Shown: positions 9,251 through 18,084, counted from the first letter of the stretch. The stretch: 58,301 bases of DNA from Desulfovibrio sp. OH1186_COT-070 (GCF_003860215.1 NZ_RQYH01000013.1:1-58301), one strand, 5' to 3'. Notes: generated by a model from the sequence alone, not told the origin. Numbers and translations: made by a program.

Positions 9251-10438
9251 GGAGAGAAATGCCTCCACGTCAATGTCCTTGTCCTCCGCGTGGGTGAGGG
9301 GGCGCGTGATGCTTACGTCCGGGCATTTGTACAGATCGATGCCGTGCGTATCGGCAACAGGGCGTCCGTGCGCGTCCGTGATGACCAGCACCTTCGGCTG
9401 TGTGGGGAATGTCATGTTGGCCGCATGCACCACGCCATACTCTCCTGTGGAAAGAAGCACCGTGGATCCCACAGGGTAAACGCCCATCATCTTGATGAAC
9501 CGCTCTACCCAGCCGGATGCCCAGGCCTGCCCCCGCATCTTGTACATGATGGCCAGCGCTTTCGTGGGTGCCAGTGAGGGTTTGTACACCCTTTTGGCCA
9601 CAAGTGCGTCATAATTGTCGCTGATGGAAATGATGCGGCCGAAAACGCCGATTCTTTTGCCGGAAAGTTTGTGGGGATAGCCTGTTCCGTCATGACGCTC
9701 GTGATGTTGTACCGCCCCTTGCAAAATTTCGGGGGCAATGCCCGGCAGCTTTTTGAGGCGCTCATATCCGAGCAGGACATGCGAACGCATGAGCGTCAGT
9801 TCTTCAGGTGTCAACTGGCGTGGAGCATTGAGCACTTCGGAGGGAATCGCGGACTTTCCGTAATCATGAAACAGGGCAGCCAGTCCCACAAGGTGCAGGG
9901 CATCTTCGGGCAGGTTGAGAAAATGCGCGTATGCGACCGCAAAAATGGTCACGTTGACGCAGTGGGTATAGGTATATTCGTCAGAAGTCTTGAGTTGCGC
10001 AAGAGAGAGCAGGGCATCGGCGTTGCGGTCAAGGCTGCCGATGATCGACTCCACATACGGCTGGGAGGCTGCAATGTCCGCAGTGCCGATGGACGATGAC
10101 TCCATGAAATTTTTTACAAGATCGAAAGAGTCGGCGTAGATGCTTTGGGCCTGCCCCATTTCTTCATTCAGCGGCACGGTCGGTTGCTGTGTCGTGGAGG
10201 CTTCCGTGGACTCCGCAGGCAATTCTTCCGGTTCATTTTCCCCGGCAGGCGATTTCATCCGGGACGGGTCATGGTAGACCTCGCGGTAGCCCTGCCTGTA
10301 GATTTCGGCAATTTCTTCCTCCGAGGAAATGAAACCTTCTTCCATATACAGCAGCGGGGCTTTTATCCAGGAAATATCCGGACGCACAACGTACATTCCC
10401 GGCCGCAGATCAGTGATGGCAATTTTTTCTCTGGACAT
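9233..10438 (-). CDS. HD-GYP domain cyclic-di-GMP phosphodiesterase with N-terminal DUF3391-like region
   Basis: The 401-residue product has an N-terminal region of the DUF3391 type (ITDLRPGMYVVRPDISW), a variable linker rich in E/T/S/Q (60-100), then a full HD-GYP domain. Visible motifs are His159, the H191-D192 pair (FHDYGK), the His in RSHVLLGYE and HHERHDGTGYP (245-255). All signature residues look intact, so it should hydrolyse c-di-GMP. A region of about 80 residues follows the domain (YPVGSTVLLSTGEYG). The ATG at 10438 is preferred to a TTG two codons upstream; the ribosome site is weak. It follows lysC by 76 nt and may be co-transcribed with it. Confidence 0.9.
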   Translation of the reverse strand: MSREKIAITDLRPGMYVVRPDISWIKAPLLYMEEGFISSEEEIAEIYRQGYREVYHDPSRMKSPAGENEPEELPAESTEASTTQQPTVPLNEEMGQAQSIYADSFDLVKNFMESSSIGTADIAASQPYVESIIGSLDRNADALLSLAQLKTSDEYTYTHCVNVTIFAVAYAHFLNLPEDALHLVGLAALFHDYGKSAIPSEVLNAPRQLTPEELTLMRSHVLLGYERLKKLPGIAPEILQGAVQHHERHDGTGYPHKLSGKRIGVFGRIISISDNYDALVAKRVYKPSLAPTKALAIMYKMRGQAWASGWVERFIKMMGVYPVGSTVLLSTGEYGVVHAANMTFPTQPKVLVITDAHGRPVADTHGIDLYKCPDVSITRPLTHAEDKDIDVEAFLSLPCNA

Positions 10439-10514
10439 GGTCAAACAAGAGGTTTGTCGACCGTTGCCGCAGAGAGAATTTGCCCGCTACAACGGCCACG
10501 GAGGAACAGAAGCG

Positions 10515-11738
10515 TCAGTCAATATCCCAATCAAGGCCGAAGGCGTCGTGCAGGATGCGCACAGCGAGTTCGACATACTTTTCCTGAATGAGAATGGTGA
10601 TCTTGATTTCCGAGGTGCTGATCATCAGTATGTTGATACCTTCCTGGGTCAGGGCGGAAAATGCCCTGGCCGCCACACCCGAATGGTTGCGCATGCCCAC
10701 ACCGATGGCGGAAACCTTGGCAACGCTCACATCATGGATCACTTCCGAGGCACCTGTCCGGGGCGCGACATCTTCCATGATTTCCAGCGTCTGGCGCAGG
10801 TCCTTGCGGGGGATGGTGAAGGTGATGTCCGTACGCCCGTCAAGGCTGGTATTCTGCACGATCATGTCCACCAGAATACCTTTTTCGGAAAGAGGGCCGA
10901 ATACGGCCGCCGCGGTGCCCGGAATATCAGGAAGGTCGCGCAACGTGACGCGGGCCTGATCTTTGTCATAGGCGATGCCGGATACAAGAACAGCTTCCAT
11001 CCGTGAGTCCTCCTGAGTCACAAGCGTGCCGGGATCATTGCTGAAAGTGGAACGCACCCTTACGGGAACCTTGTATTTTTTGGCAAACTCCACAGAGCGT
11101 ATGTGCAAAACCTTTGCTCCCATGCTCGCCATCTCAAGCATTTCTTCATACGCGATGTGATCCATCTTGCGGGCTGTGGAACAGATATTGGGATCCGTGG
11201 TGTACACACCGTCCACATCAGTATAGATTTCGCATTCCACGGAGTTGAGAACCGCAGCCAGGGCCACCGCAGAGGTGTCTGATCCGCCACGGCCCAGTGT
11301 TGTGATTCTGCCGTCAGCAGTGCGGCCCTGAAATCCGGCCACAACAAGCACATCGTATTCCGCGAGGCAGTCTTTCAGTATTGCGCTGTCAATGGAACGT
11401 ATGCGCGCATTGCCGAAATCGTCATCCGTGACAATGGGAATCTGCCAGGCCAGCAGAGAACGCGCCCGGATACCGGCGTCCTTGAGCATCATGGCGAACA
11501 AGCTGACGGATACCTGCTCGCCCGTGGAAACAAGAGCATCAGTTTCCGCCAGATCGGGGGAGGCAGACCATTCTTCGGCAAGAGCCAGAAGTTTGTTGGT
11601 TTCGCCTGCCCTGGCCGAAAGAACGGCGACAACCTTGCATCCCTGCGCCAGCCCGGACAGAACCTTTTCGCGGACGCGCTTCATGCTTTCCGGAGTGGCA
11701 ACCGATGTGCCGCCGAATTTCTGCACCAGTATCTTCAT
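10515..11738 (-). CDS. lysC: Aspartate kinase (aspartokinase, monofunctional)
   Basis: Catalyses ATP-dependent phosphorylation of aspartate, the first step to lysine, threonine, methionine and diaminopimelate. The 407-residue product has the kinase signature KFGGTSV at residues 7-13, the substrate and ATP motifs 'STGEQVSVSLFA', 'LGRGGSDTSAVALAA' and 'YTDVDGVYTTDPN', then two C-terminal ACT domains for feedback control (about 265-335 and 345-405). Length matches the short monofunctional class. No lysine riboswitch is visible in the 103 nt upstream, so control is probably allosteric. It lies between tsaE and the HD-GYP gene, all on the minus strand. Confidence 0.96.
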   Translation of the reverse strand: MKILVQKFGGTSVATPESMKRVREKVLSGLAQGCKVVAVLSARAGETNKLLALAEEWSASPDLAETDALVSTGEQVSVSLFAMMLKDAGIRARSLLAWQIPIVTDDDFGNARIRSIDSAILKDCLAEYDVLVVAGFQGRTADGRITTLGRGGSDTSAVALAAVLNSVECEIYTDVDGVYTTDPNICSTARKMDHIAYEEMLEMASMGAKVLHIRSVEFAKKYKVPVRVRSTFSNDPGTLVTQEDSRMEAVLVSGIAYDKDQARVTLRDLPDIPGTAAAVFGPLSEKGILVDMIVQNTSLDGRTDITFTIPRKDLRQTLEIMEDVAPRTGASEVIHDVSVAKVSAIGVGMRNHSGVAARAFSALTQEGINILMISTSEIKITILIQEKYVELAVRILHDAFGLDWDID

Positions 11739-11841
11739 ATCACAGTCCTTGCCTGTCCACGCATTCCCGGCAGGGGACAGGGCATGTCACAAATTCCGGA
11801 GGCAACGCGTACATTGCCCGAGCATGCTACGCGTGCCGCAT

Positions 11842-12333
11842 TCAGGGTTTCTGCGGTTTCACAGGCCACACATCATGCAGCCGCTGCAGGACTTTCCCGG
11901 CCGGGACTCCGTGCGCCTGTATTGTGCAGTGCCTGTATTCAATACACGGTTGCAGAAAAATGTCCAGATAATGCTGCGGAGTATACAAGGAGAGGAGGTA
12001 TTCCGCCCATTCGACGATGGTCAGAACACCAGGATTTTCCAATCCTTCAAAAAGTTCGTCAGGCAGGTTTTCGGGGGTGCGGTACAGGTCGTGGTGCGCC
12101 ACAGGGGGCAGAGTGGGGTAATAATGACACAGGGTGAAAGAAGGGCTGGCCACTTCCGCCTGATCTCCGTTGGGGAGAGCCTCCACCAGCGACCGGACGA
12201 GAGAGGTTTTTCCGCTGCCCAGAGGTCCGCGCAATAGCAGCACATGCATGCCGGGATACTGCTGCACGCTGGCAGCCAGAAAGCGCCCAAGGCGTTGCGT
12301 GGCGGCAAGATTTTCTAGTGCGATGACGGCCAT
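11842..12333 (-). CDS. tsaE: tRNA threonylcarbamoyladenosine biosynthesis ATPase TsaE
   Basis: Small P-loop ATPase that cycles the TsaBD complex during t6A37 modification of tRNAs reading ANN codons. The 163-residue product carries Walker A GPLGSGKTSLVR (from residue 36), the 'SPSFTL' motif, HHDLYR and the 'VEWAEY' motif typical of the family (usual length about 150). The ATG at 12333 lies inside the 3' end of nnr, an overlap of 19 nt, which suggests translational coupling. A longer upstream frame is only the shadow of nnr. No tsaB or tsaD is in the window. Confidence 0.93.
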   Translation of the reverse strand: MAVIALENLAATQRLGRFLAASVQQYPGMHVLLLRGPLGSGKTSLVRSLVEALPNGDQAEVASPSFTLCHYYPTLPPVAHHDLYRTPENLPDELFEGLENPGVLTIVEWAEYLLSLYTPQHYLDIFLQPCIEYRHCTIQAHGVPAGKVLQRLHDVWPVKPQKP

Positions 12334-13955
12334 GGAAATTCGTCTCCACAATCTTGTTCCGCCGCGTACTGACCCATGACCAGCGGGAGAGCGTCGGCAA
12401 GGGCAGAAGGGGTATTGCCCCGCACAGGATAGCGGGATGCCAGCCACAGCCCGGCCAGAGCGTGCAGGGCCACAGCCGCCCCGGCGGCAGCCTGGGCGCG
12501 GGATATGCCGGGGGGGAGAAAATATTTTTCCCGAAACAGCGCACCCCTTGAGGCCAATATGCCGCCTACACAGCCAGCCAGCACATCGCCCGAGCCTCCC
12601 ACAGCAAGCTGGGGGATATCGTAAGGGCAGAGCAGCACGGAAGATGCGCTTTGCCCCACAAGGCTTCCCGCTCCCTTCAGAATAACAACGCCCTTGCAGA
12701 GCCCGCACAAACGGCGCAAGGCCGTCGGTCTGTCCGCCTGGATCTGCGCTGTGCTTTCGCCCAGCAGGGCTGCCGCTTCCCCCGGATGGGGAGTCAGCAC
12801 ATCTTCAGAAGTGATCCGGGCAAGAAGGCGGGGACTGGTGGAGAGAAGTACCAAGGCATCCGCATCGAAAACCGTGGGAGGTCGATGGGGAATGTCCAGC
12901 ACAAGCTCCAGAAATTTTGCGGCCTCGGGGCTTCTGCCCATTCCGGGGCCGATGACCAGAGCCGTACTTTTTTTTGCCATGTCCACCAGAGAGGCAGGCA
13001 GATGCGAAGGCCAGCAGCGCGGAGAACCCGGCAGTTCCAGCGTCATGATTTCGGCCCATCCGTTCCTGACGCTGCCCAGGCTCGCCGCAGGCGCCGCAGC
13101 GGTGACGAGCCCTGCGCCGCAGCGCAGGGCCGCGCGCGCGGCAAGGTGCGCCGCCCCTTCATAATCGGGGACTCCTCCCGCAACGAGAACATGCCCGAAG
13201 GTTTGCTTGTAGCTTTCTTCGGGGAGCGGGGCCAGAGCATTCAGACAGTGCCCGTCAGCAAGAAACCAGGAACACGGCGCGCTTTGCCGGACACAACGGG
13301 GAATGCCGATGTCCCGCACATGCACTCTGCCTGTCCAGGGGCGGGCGTGCGGCATCAAAAGCCCCGGCTTGCCCGCCGCAAAGCATACCGTGGCCGCAGC
13401 CCGCACGGCTTCGGGGCTGGGGCGGCCCGTGCGCCCGTCCAGGCCGGACGGTGCGTCAAGAGCCAGAACAAAACTTCTTTTCGCCAGCATATTGATGGTG
13501 CGAACGTGCGCCAGAATATCCGCCCGCAACGTGCCACTGAAGCCCGTTCCCAGCAGACCGTCGATCACCATGTCTGGCGGGTTTTCCCTTGGCAGGGCGG
13601 ACGGGTGCAGCAGCCTGAAGGCAACCCCTGCTGCCCGGGACAGGCGCACATGCCTGCCGCACGCGCCCGTGTATGCCCTGAGGGGCTTTGTGTGCAAAAC
13701 CAATGGGATGCAACCCTGATCAAGCAGGTGGCGCGCCAGGCAGGCTGCATCCCCACCGTTGTTGCCGCCGCCCATAAAAAGCCAGACGTGCCTGCCCGCA
13801 AGCTCCGGCTGACAGCCACGCAGCACGTCAAGGGCGGCCCGCGCCGCATTTTCCATCAGAACCACTTCGGGCAGCCCCAGATCCACAGCGCCCTGATCCC
13901 AGGCACGCATTTCCCCAGGCAGGGGCAGGGGAGGAAAAACCGTCAGCGCGCTCAT
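12315..13955 (-). CDS. nnr: Bifunctional NAD(P)H-hydrate epimerase / ADP-dependent NAD(P)H-hydrate dehydratase
   Basis: Repairs damaged NAD(P)H hydrates. The 546-residue product is the usual fusion. The N-terminal YjeF_N epimerase (about 1-215) has 'MENAARAA', 'GGGNNGGDA' and 'VIDGLLGTGFSG'. The C-terminal ribokinase-like dehydratase has 'VLVAGG', 'VIGPGMG', 'VFDADAL', 'LTPHPGEAAALLG' and the phosphate-binding 'VGGSGDVLAG'. Both catalytic halves look complete. The ATG abuts the acpS stop codon with no gap, and the 3' end overlaps tsaE by 19 nt. acpS, nnr and tsaE therefore form a tight unit. Confidence 0.95.
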   Translation of the reverse strand: MSALTVFPPLPLPGEMRAWDQGAVDLGLPEVVLMENAARAALDVLRGCQPELAGRHVWLFMGGGNNGGDAACLARHLLDQGCIPLVLHTKPLRAYTGACGRHVRLSRAAGVAFRLLHPSALPRENPPDMVIDGLLGTGFSGTLRADILAHVRTINMLAKRSFVLALDAPSGLDGRTGRPSPEAVRAAATVCFAAGKPGLLMPHARPWTGRVHVRDIGIPRCVRQSAPCSWFLADGHCLNALAPLPEESYKQTFGHVLVAGGVPDYEGAAHLAARAALRCGAGLVTAAAPAASLGSVRNGWAEIMTLELPGSPRCWPSHLPASLVDMAKKSTALVIGPGMGRSPEAAKFLELVLDIPHRPPTVFDADALVLLSTSPRLLARITSEDVLTPHPGEAAALLGESTAQIQADRPTALRRLCGLCKGVVILKGAGSLVGQSASSVLLCPYDIPQLAVGGSGDVLAGCVGGILASRGALFREKYFLPPGISRAQAAAGAAVALHALAGLWLASRYPVRGNTPSALADALPLVMGQYAAEQDCGDEFPWPSSH

Positions 13956-14327
13956 TCAGCCCTCGAACAAAACGACAGCCACGGCTGACGTGCGGTCATG
14001 GCTGATGGATATGTGGTGGGTGCGTATTCCAAGTTTTCGGGCACGCTCCTGCGCCGGGCCGTGCAGGTACAGGCACGGCTGCCCCAGAGGGGTGGGCAGA
14101 ACTTCGATGTGCTGCAAGCTGATGCCCAGGCTGAAGCCCGTGCCCAGAGCCTTGACCGCAGCCTCCTTGGCGGCGAAACGGCCCGCAATGTACGGAACAG
14201 GGGCAGAGGGCAGGAGGGCGCGTTCCCGCCCGGTGAGGACTTTTTCGAGAAAACGCTCCCCGAACCTTTCATAGGCCGCACGGATTCTCTGTATCTCCAC
14301 AATGTCCGTGCCAAGGCCAACAATCAT
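13956..14327 (-). CDS. acpS: Holo-[acyl-carrier-protein] synthase
   Basis: Transfers 4'-phosphopantetheine from CoA to acyl carrier protein. The 123-residue product has the two family motifs: MIVGLGTDIVEIQRI, with Mg-binding Asp8, and RFAAKEAAVKALGTGF, with the conserved Glu. Its C-terminal 'ISISHDRTSAVAVVL' is also typical. The start is ATG at 14327 with GGAGG upstream. It is the first gene of the acpS-nnr-tsaE unit and is divergent from ugd, with 127 nt between the start codons. Longer frames upstream show no similarity and were rejected. Confidence 0.95.
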   Translation of the reverse strand: MIVGLGTDIVEIQRIRAAYERFGERFLEKVLTGRERALLPSAPVPYIAGRFAAKEAAVKALGTGFSLGISLQHIEVLPTPLGQPCLYLHGPAQERARKLGIRTHHISISHDRTSAVAVVLFEG

Positions 14328-14454
14328 TGCCCTGCCTCCGCAAGGAGCGGTTGCTCCCTGAAAAAAAATAGCGTATCCACCTGCATCTGGATGCATTTTG
14401 CCCATGCCCGGCCAGGGCGTCAAGACTTCCCCTGAACATACGGAGAACTCGCGG

Positions 14455-15792
14455 ATGAAGTTGTGTATTGTCGGCACCGGATATGTGGGGCTTGTGAGTG
14501 CGGCCTGCTTTGCTGAAATGGGGAATACCGTCACATGCGTTGATGTGAACCCCGATGTTGTGAAAAAGCTCAACGCTGGCTCTGTGCATATTTTCGAGCC
14601 GGGGCTGGAGCCCATGGTGCGGCACAGCCGGGCCGACGGGCGGCTCGCCTTCACCACCAGTCTGGAAGAAGGCATCAGGGATGCGGATTGCGCGTTCATC
14701 TGCGTGGGGACTCCCCCCCAGCCGGACGGATCGTGCGATTTGAGCTATGTGCGTCAGGTCGCGGGCGACATTGGCCGCCACATGCAAAAAGACCTTGTGG
14801 TGGTGGACAAATCCACTGTGCCCGTGGGCACGGCTGACGAGGTCAAGTCCATCATCCGGCAGCAATTGGATGCCCGCAAAGTTTCCTTGAAAGTGGATGT
14901 GGTGTCGAATCCGGAGTTTTTGAAAGAGGGTGACGCCATCGCCGACTTCATGAAGCCGGATCGTGTCGTTTTGGGGACGGATTCGGAGCAGGCTGCGGCA
15001 CTGATGCGCGAACTGTACTCGCCTTTTGCCCGCACCAGAGACAAGATCATTGTCATGGGCGTGCGTAGCGCGGAAATGACCAAATACGCCGCCAACTGCA
15101 TGCTGGCGACAAAAATATCCTTTATCAACGAAATTGCCAATATTTGCGAAAAGGTTGGTGCCGATGTGCGGGATGTGCGCACGGGGATCGGCTCTGACTC
15201 GCGCATCGGTTACCAGTTCATCTATCCGGGCGTGGGCTACGGCGGATCGTGCTTTCCCAAGGACGTGAAAGCCCTTATCCATACGGCGGAAAAGGCGGGC
15301 GTGGAGCCGAGGCTGCTCAATGCCGTGGAAGAGGTGAACAAACGCCAGAAGCAGTATATGGCGCGGCGCATTCAGGAATATTTCGAGCCGCAGGGCGGTG
15401 TGCAGGGCAAAACCCTGGCTGTCTGGGGCCTGGCTTTCAAGGCCAACACCGACGACATGCGCGAAGCCGCTTCCATCAGTATTGTCAATGACCTGACTGC
15501 TGCGGGCATGAAAATCCGCGCCTTCGACCCTGTTGCCGCCGACAATGCGCGCGTGATTTTTCAGGGCAACGGGCTTGTGGAAATTGTGGACAGCCAATAT
15601 GCGGCGTGCGACGGGGCACAGGCCCTTCTGGTCGTCACCGAGTGGAATCAGTTCCGCAATCCCGACTTTGACCGTATCAGGCAGTCGTTGACTGCCCCCA
15701 TACTTTTTGACGGGCGCAATCTCTACTCGCCGTCTTCCATGGCGCAGCGCGGTTTTGCGTATTTCTGCATCGGCCGCAGGGCCGATGCCTGA
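14455..15792 (+). CDS. ugd: UDP-glucose 6-dehydrogenase
   Basis: Oxidises UDP-glucose to UDP-glucuronate with two NAD+, supplying polysaccharide precursors. The 445-residue product has the NAD-binding GTGYVG (7-12), 'VDKSTVPVGT' (118-126), 'NPEFLKEGDAI', the catalytic Cys266 in GYGGSCFPKD and the C-terminal nucleotide-sugar domain with 'GLAFKANTDDMREA'. The ATG at 14455 is preceded by GGAG, and the NAD motif begins at residue 7, which rules out the 19-codon upstream extension. Partner genes galU and pgm lie about 30 kb away in the same window. It is convergent with the rhomboid gene. Confidence 0.96.
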   Translation: MKLCIVGTGYVGLVSAACFAEMGNTVTCVDVNPDVVKKLNAGSVHIFEPGLEPMVRHSRADGRLAFTTSLEEGIRDADCAFICVGTPPQPDGSCDLSYVRQVAGDIGRHMQKDLVVVDKSTVPVGTADEVKSIIRQQLDARKVSLKVDVVSNPEFLKEGDAIADFMKPDRVVLGTDSEQAAALMRELYSPFARTRDKIIVMGVRSAEMTKYAANCMLATKISFINEIANICEKVGADVRDVRTGIGSDSRIGYQFIYPGVGYGGSCFPKDVKALIHTAEKAGVEPRLLNAVEEVNKRQKQYMARRIQEYFEPQGGVQGKTLAVWGLAFKANTDDMREAASISIVNDLTAAGMKIRAFDPVAADNARVIFQGNGLVEIVDSQYAACDGAQALLVVTEWNQFRNPDFDRIRQSLTAPILFDGRNLYSPSSMAQRGFAYFCIGRRADA

Positions 15793-15795
15793 AGC

Positions 15796-15836
15796 CTTTT
15801 GCGCGGAGATGCTTTTGTCTCATCCCCGCGCAAAAG
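15796..15836. terminator. Perfect inverted repeat between convergent ugd and rhomboid genes
   Basis: CTTTTGCGCGG (15796-15806) and CCGCGCAAAAG (15826-15836) form an 11-bp stem with a 19-nt loop. The downstream arm lies inside the last codons of the rhomboid gene (stop at 15820). Neither strand has a clean T-run after the stem, so a bidirectional factor-independent terminator is only one reading. Confidence 0.4.
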
Positions 15837-16770
15837 CCCACAACCAGGCCGATACAGGCAGGAGCAGCGCGCAAAAGGCAGCCAGAATCTGCCCTCCACG
15901 CCCTTGATTTTTGGGGCCATGCCACGCCTCAAAAATCCCCAGGGCAAGGCCGCAGAAAAAACCTGCAAGATGCCCCATGTAATCGGTGTTTGCGCCTTCT
16001 GTGCCGAGAAGGGCGAGAATGCCCGCAGCGCCAGCCACAGGCAGGATGGCCCGGCGTCTTTGCGTTTCGCGGCAGGCCATGATGCCCGCCATAATGCCCA
16101 CAGACGCAAAAAGCACGGTGGAAAAGCCCGTGCTCCGGGCTGGCGCGTCCCGCAAAAAAACACTTGCGGCATTGGCCAAAACGCCTCCGGCAAGCGAGAG
16201 CCACAGGGCCTTTCCCGCTCCTGTCAAACGTGCCAGCAGCGTCAAAAACAGAGCCCCAAAGGCGACATTGCCCCAGAGGTGGCTGTCGTCGGCATGCAGT
16301 GTTGTGGCGGTGACCAGGCGATACCACTGGTCAAAAATACGCACCTTCACGGTATCAAGCACACCGGCAGCGGCCCATGTTTCCGGCGGGGGCAAAAAGG
16401 GTGGGGCATTCCACCATCCTCCGCGCCACCCGTGCCAGAGGATGAGGGGCACAAGAGCAAGCGTGGTCAGATAACTGTAGGCACAGGCGGGAACCCGCGG
16501 AGGCGCTTTTTCCGGAGTCTCTGCAAGAAACTCGCGCAGTTCCGTGTTTGCCATGCGGGCATGCAGGGGAGGCGCATACACGGTCTTTCTGCCTGCCCAG
16601 GAAATAATCTTGTGCGGAATATTGCGGGCCGAGAGCACCAGCATCTGGTCACGAAAACGCGTGTATCCGTCCGTCGGCCCAAAATGGAGAACAGCGCGCC
16701 AGTAGGGGGGCAGGCTGTTTGGCCTGCGCCGGATGCGCCAGCGCGGCACACAGGAAGATGGGGGGCACAT
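15820..16770 (-). CDS. Rhomboid-family intramembrane serine protease
   Basis: About 316 residues. A soluble N-terminal region (WRAVLHFGPTDGYTRFRDQ...) of about 110 residues precedes six or so membrane segments. Rhomboid marks are HADDSHLWGNVAFGALF (oxyanion His/Asn region, as in GlpG HxxxxHxxxN), GFSTVLFASVG with the presumed nucleophile Ser, and MGHLAGFFCGL with the presumed catalytic His. It should cleave membrane proteins within the bilayer; substrates are unknown. The start is uncertain: the ATG at 16770 lacks a ribosome site and sits 3 nt beyond the rpmB terminator, and a GTG seven codons later or an internal ATG are alternatives. The 3' end overlaps an inverted repeat shared with ugd. 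Confidence 0.82.
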   Translation of the reverse strand: MCPPSSCVPRWRIRRRPNSLPPYWRAVLHFGPTDGYTRFRDQMLVLSARNIPHKIISWAGRKTVYAPPLHARMANTELREFLAETPEKAPPRVPACAYSYLTTLALVPLILWHGWRGGWWNAPPFLPPPETWAAAGVLDTVKVRIFDQWYRLVTATTLHADDSHLWGNVAFGALFLTLLARLTGAGKALWLSLAGGVLANAASVFLRDAPARSTGFSTVLFASVGIMAGIMACRETQRRRAILPVAGAAGILALLGTEGANTDYMGHLAGFFCGLALGIFEAWHGPKNQGRGGQILAAFCALLLPVSAWLWAFARG

Positions 16771-16772
16771 GC

Positions 16773-16797
16773 AAAAAAGCCCCGATGTCTCGGGGCT
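16773..16797 (-). terminator. Rho-independent terminator of rpmB
   Basis: The minus strand forms the stem AGCCCCGA/TCGGGGCT (8 bp) with a 4-nt loop, followed by six T. It lies directly after the rpmB stop codon and ends 3 nt before the candidate rhomboid start. Confidence 0.85.
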
Positions 16798-16802
16798 GGA
16801 AT

Positions 16803-17012
16803 CTATCCCTGCTTGCGGACAACAGGCTTGGTTACCACGCCGGAGCGCAGGCACCGTGTGCACACCGTGAGCGTCTGAACGCGGCCGTTGGCGAACTGGT
16901 GGCGCACACGTTGCAGATTGGGGGCAAAACGGCGTTTTGTCTTGATGTTGGAGTGGCTGACGAGGTTGCCCACTTGCGGCTTTTTTCCGCAGAAAACACA
17001 TTCCTTGCTCAT
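16803..17012 (-). CDS. rpmB: 50S ribosomal protein L28
   Basis: The 69-residue basic protein of the large ribosomal subunit. Family marks are [35 protein letters not shown] and a second cysteine pair, CTRC. The two CXXC pairs make this the zinc-binding form of L28. The ATG at 17012 is preceded by GGAGG. A longer upstream frame, about 36 codons, reaches into the promoter region and lacks a ribosome site. A strong terminator follows, so it is transcribed alone. Confidence 0.97.
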   Translation of the reverse strand: MSKECVFCGKKPQVGNLVSHSNIKTKRRFAPNLQRVRHQFANGRVQTLTVCTRCLRSGVVTKPVVRKQG

Positions 17013-17137
17013 ATATCCTCCGGATGCAGAATCTGTTTTGTATAAATGGTAGAGTGCGCCTGGAGCAGACGCGGATACGACCACCGAACGGCCAAGCTGG
17101 ATACATAGATCACAAAACAAATAAAGGCAAGGTTTTT

Positions 17138-18034
17138 ATGCCCGACAAGAATGCTTCTGCGGCTGTCCCCTCACCCAAAAATCCGGCAGTGCGTAGCGCA
17201 TTGGTCCGCATGCACGCGGCCACGGTCCTGTTTGGCATTTCGGGCATTTTTGGCAAGCTTTGCCAGAGCAGTTCCTTTGCTCTGGTATGCGGGCGGGCGC
17301 TGGTTGCCGTTGGCGCTGTGGGCATTCTTTGCCTTGCCCGTCAGGGAGCGCCCTGGCGGGGCGTCAGGCCGCAGGATTTGCCGGGGTTGCTGTTGAGCGG
17401 TGTCTTGCTTGCCGTCCATTTTGTCACTTTTTTCGAGGGGATCAAACTTGGCGGTGTGGCCGTGGGCACGCTGGGTTTTGCCAGTTTTCCGGCTTTTACG
17501 GCCCTGTTTGAAAGCATGGCATACCGCGAACGGCCAGCAGCGCGTGAACTGACCTGCATGTTCTTTGTCAGTATTGGCCTTGTGTGCATTGCCCCGAATT
17601 TTTCTTTTTCCCATGAGGCCACACAGGGCCTTTTGTGGGGCATTCTTTCCGCCGTGGCCTATGCTCTTGTGGCCATTTCCAATCGCCGTTTTGCCGCCAG
17701 CCTCACGGGCATGAAAACCTGCTGGTGGCAAAATATTGTTATTGCCGCCTGTCTGTTGCCTCTGACTATTGGGGAAATGCCCTCCATTTCCCTGCCGGAC
17801 TGGTTCTGGATAGCCTGCCTTGGGTTGTTGTGCACAACTCTGGCCTATACTCTGTATGTTGACAGCCTTGCGGCCATCAAGGCACGCCATGCCGCCCTGA
17901 TCATCTCTCTGGAGCCCGTGTATGCCGTTGTCGCGGCCTGGGCCTTTCTGAACGACATGCCAACGCTGCACACGCTGGTCGGCGGGAGCCTCATTCTCGG
18001 CGCAGTTTTTTCTCTCAATGCCAAGGCTGCATGA
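17138..18034 (+). CDS. EamA/DMT-superfamily transporter
   Basis: The 298-residue inner-membrane protein has about ten hydrophobic segments in two EamA repeats (roughly 20-150 and 165-295), each ending with the usual 'A.....E' pattern (FEGIKLGGVAVGTLGFASFP; ISLEPVYAVVAAWAFLND). Such proteins export amino acids or other metabolites; the substrate is unknown. The ATG at 17138 has AAGG about 8 nt upstream; a 38-codon extension overlaps the rpmB promoter region and is not convincing. It is divergent from rpmB and followed by an A/T-cored hairpin. Confidence 0.88.
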   Translation: MPDKNASAAVPSPKNPAVRSALVRMHAATVLFGISGIFGKLCQSSSFALVCGRALVAVGAVGILCLARQGAPWRGVRPQDLPGLLLSGVLLAVHFVTFFEGIKLGGVAVGTLGFASFPAFTALFESMAYRERPAARELTCMFFVSIGLVCIAPNFSFSHEATQGLLWGILSAVAYALVAISNRRFAASLTGMKTCWWQNIVIAACLLPLTIGEMPSISLPDWFWIACLGLLCTTLAYTLYVDSLAAIKARHAALIISLEPVYAVVAAWAFLNDMPTLHTLVGGSLILGAVFSLNAKAA

Positions 18035-18050
18035 GCCACAGGCGGAGATT

Positions 18051-18084
18051 GGGGGAAAGCAAAAAAAATTTTTCTTTTCCCCCC
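18051..18084 (+). terminator. G/C-clamped A/T hairpin after the DMT gene, upstream of groESL
   Basis: GGGGGAAA (18051-18058) pairs with TTTCCCCC (18076-18083). The intervening sequence is an A-run followed by a T-run that can extend the stem. CTTTTC follows. It lies 16 nt after the DMT stop and about 140 nt before groES, so it probably insulates groESL from upstream transcription. Confidence 0.5.

Noticed and set aside
12651..13988. A 445-codon plus-strand frame opposite nnr
   Set aside because: nnr shows both catalytic halves with all motifs; the opposite frame shows none.
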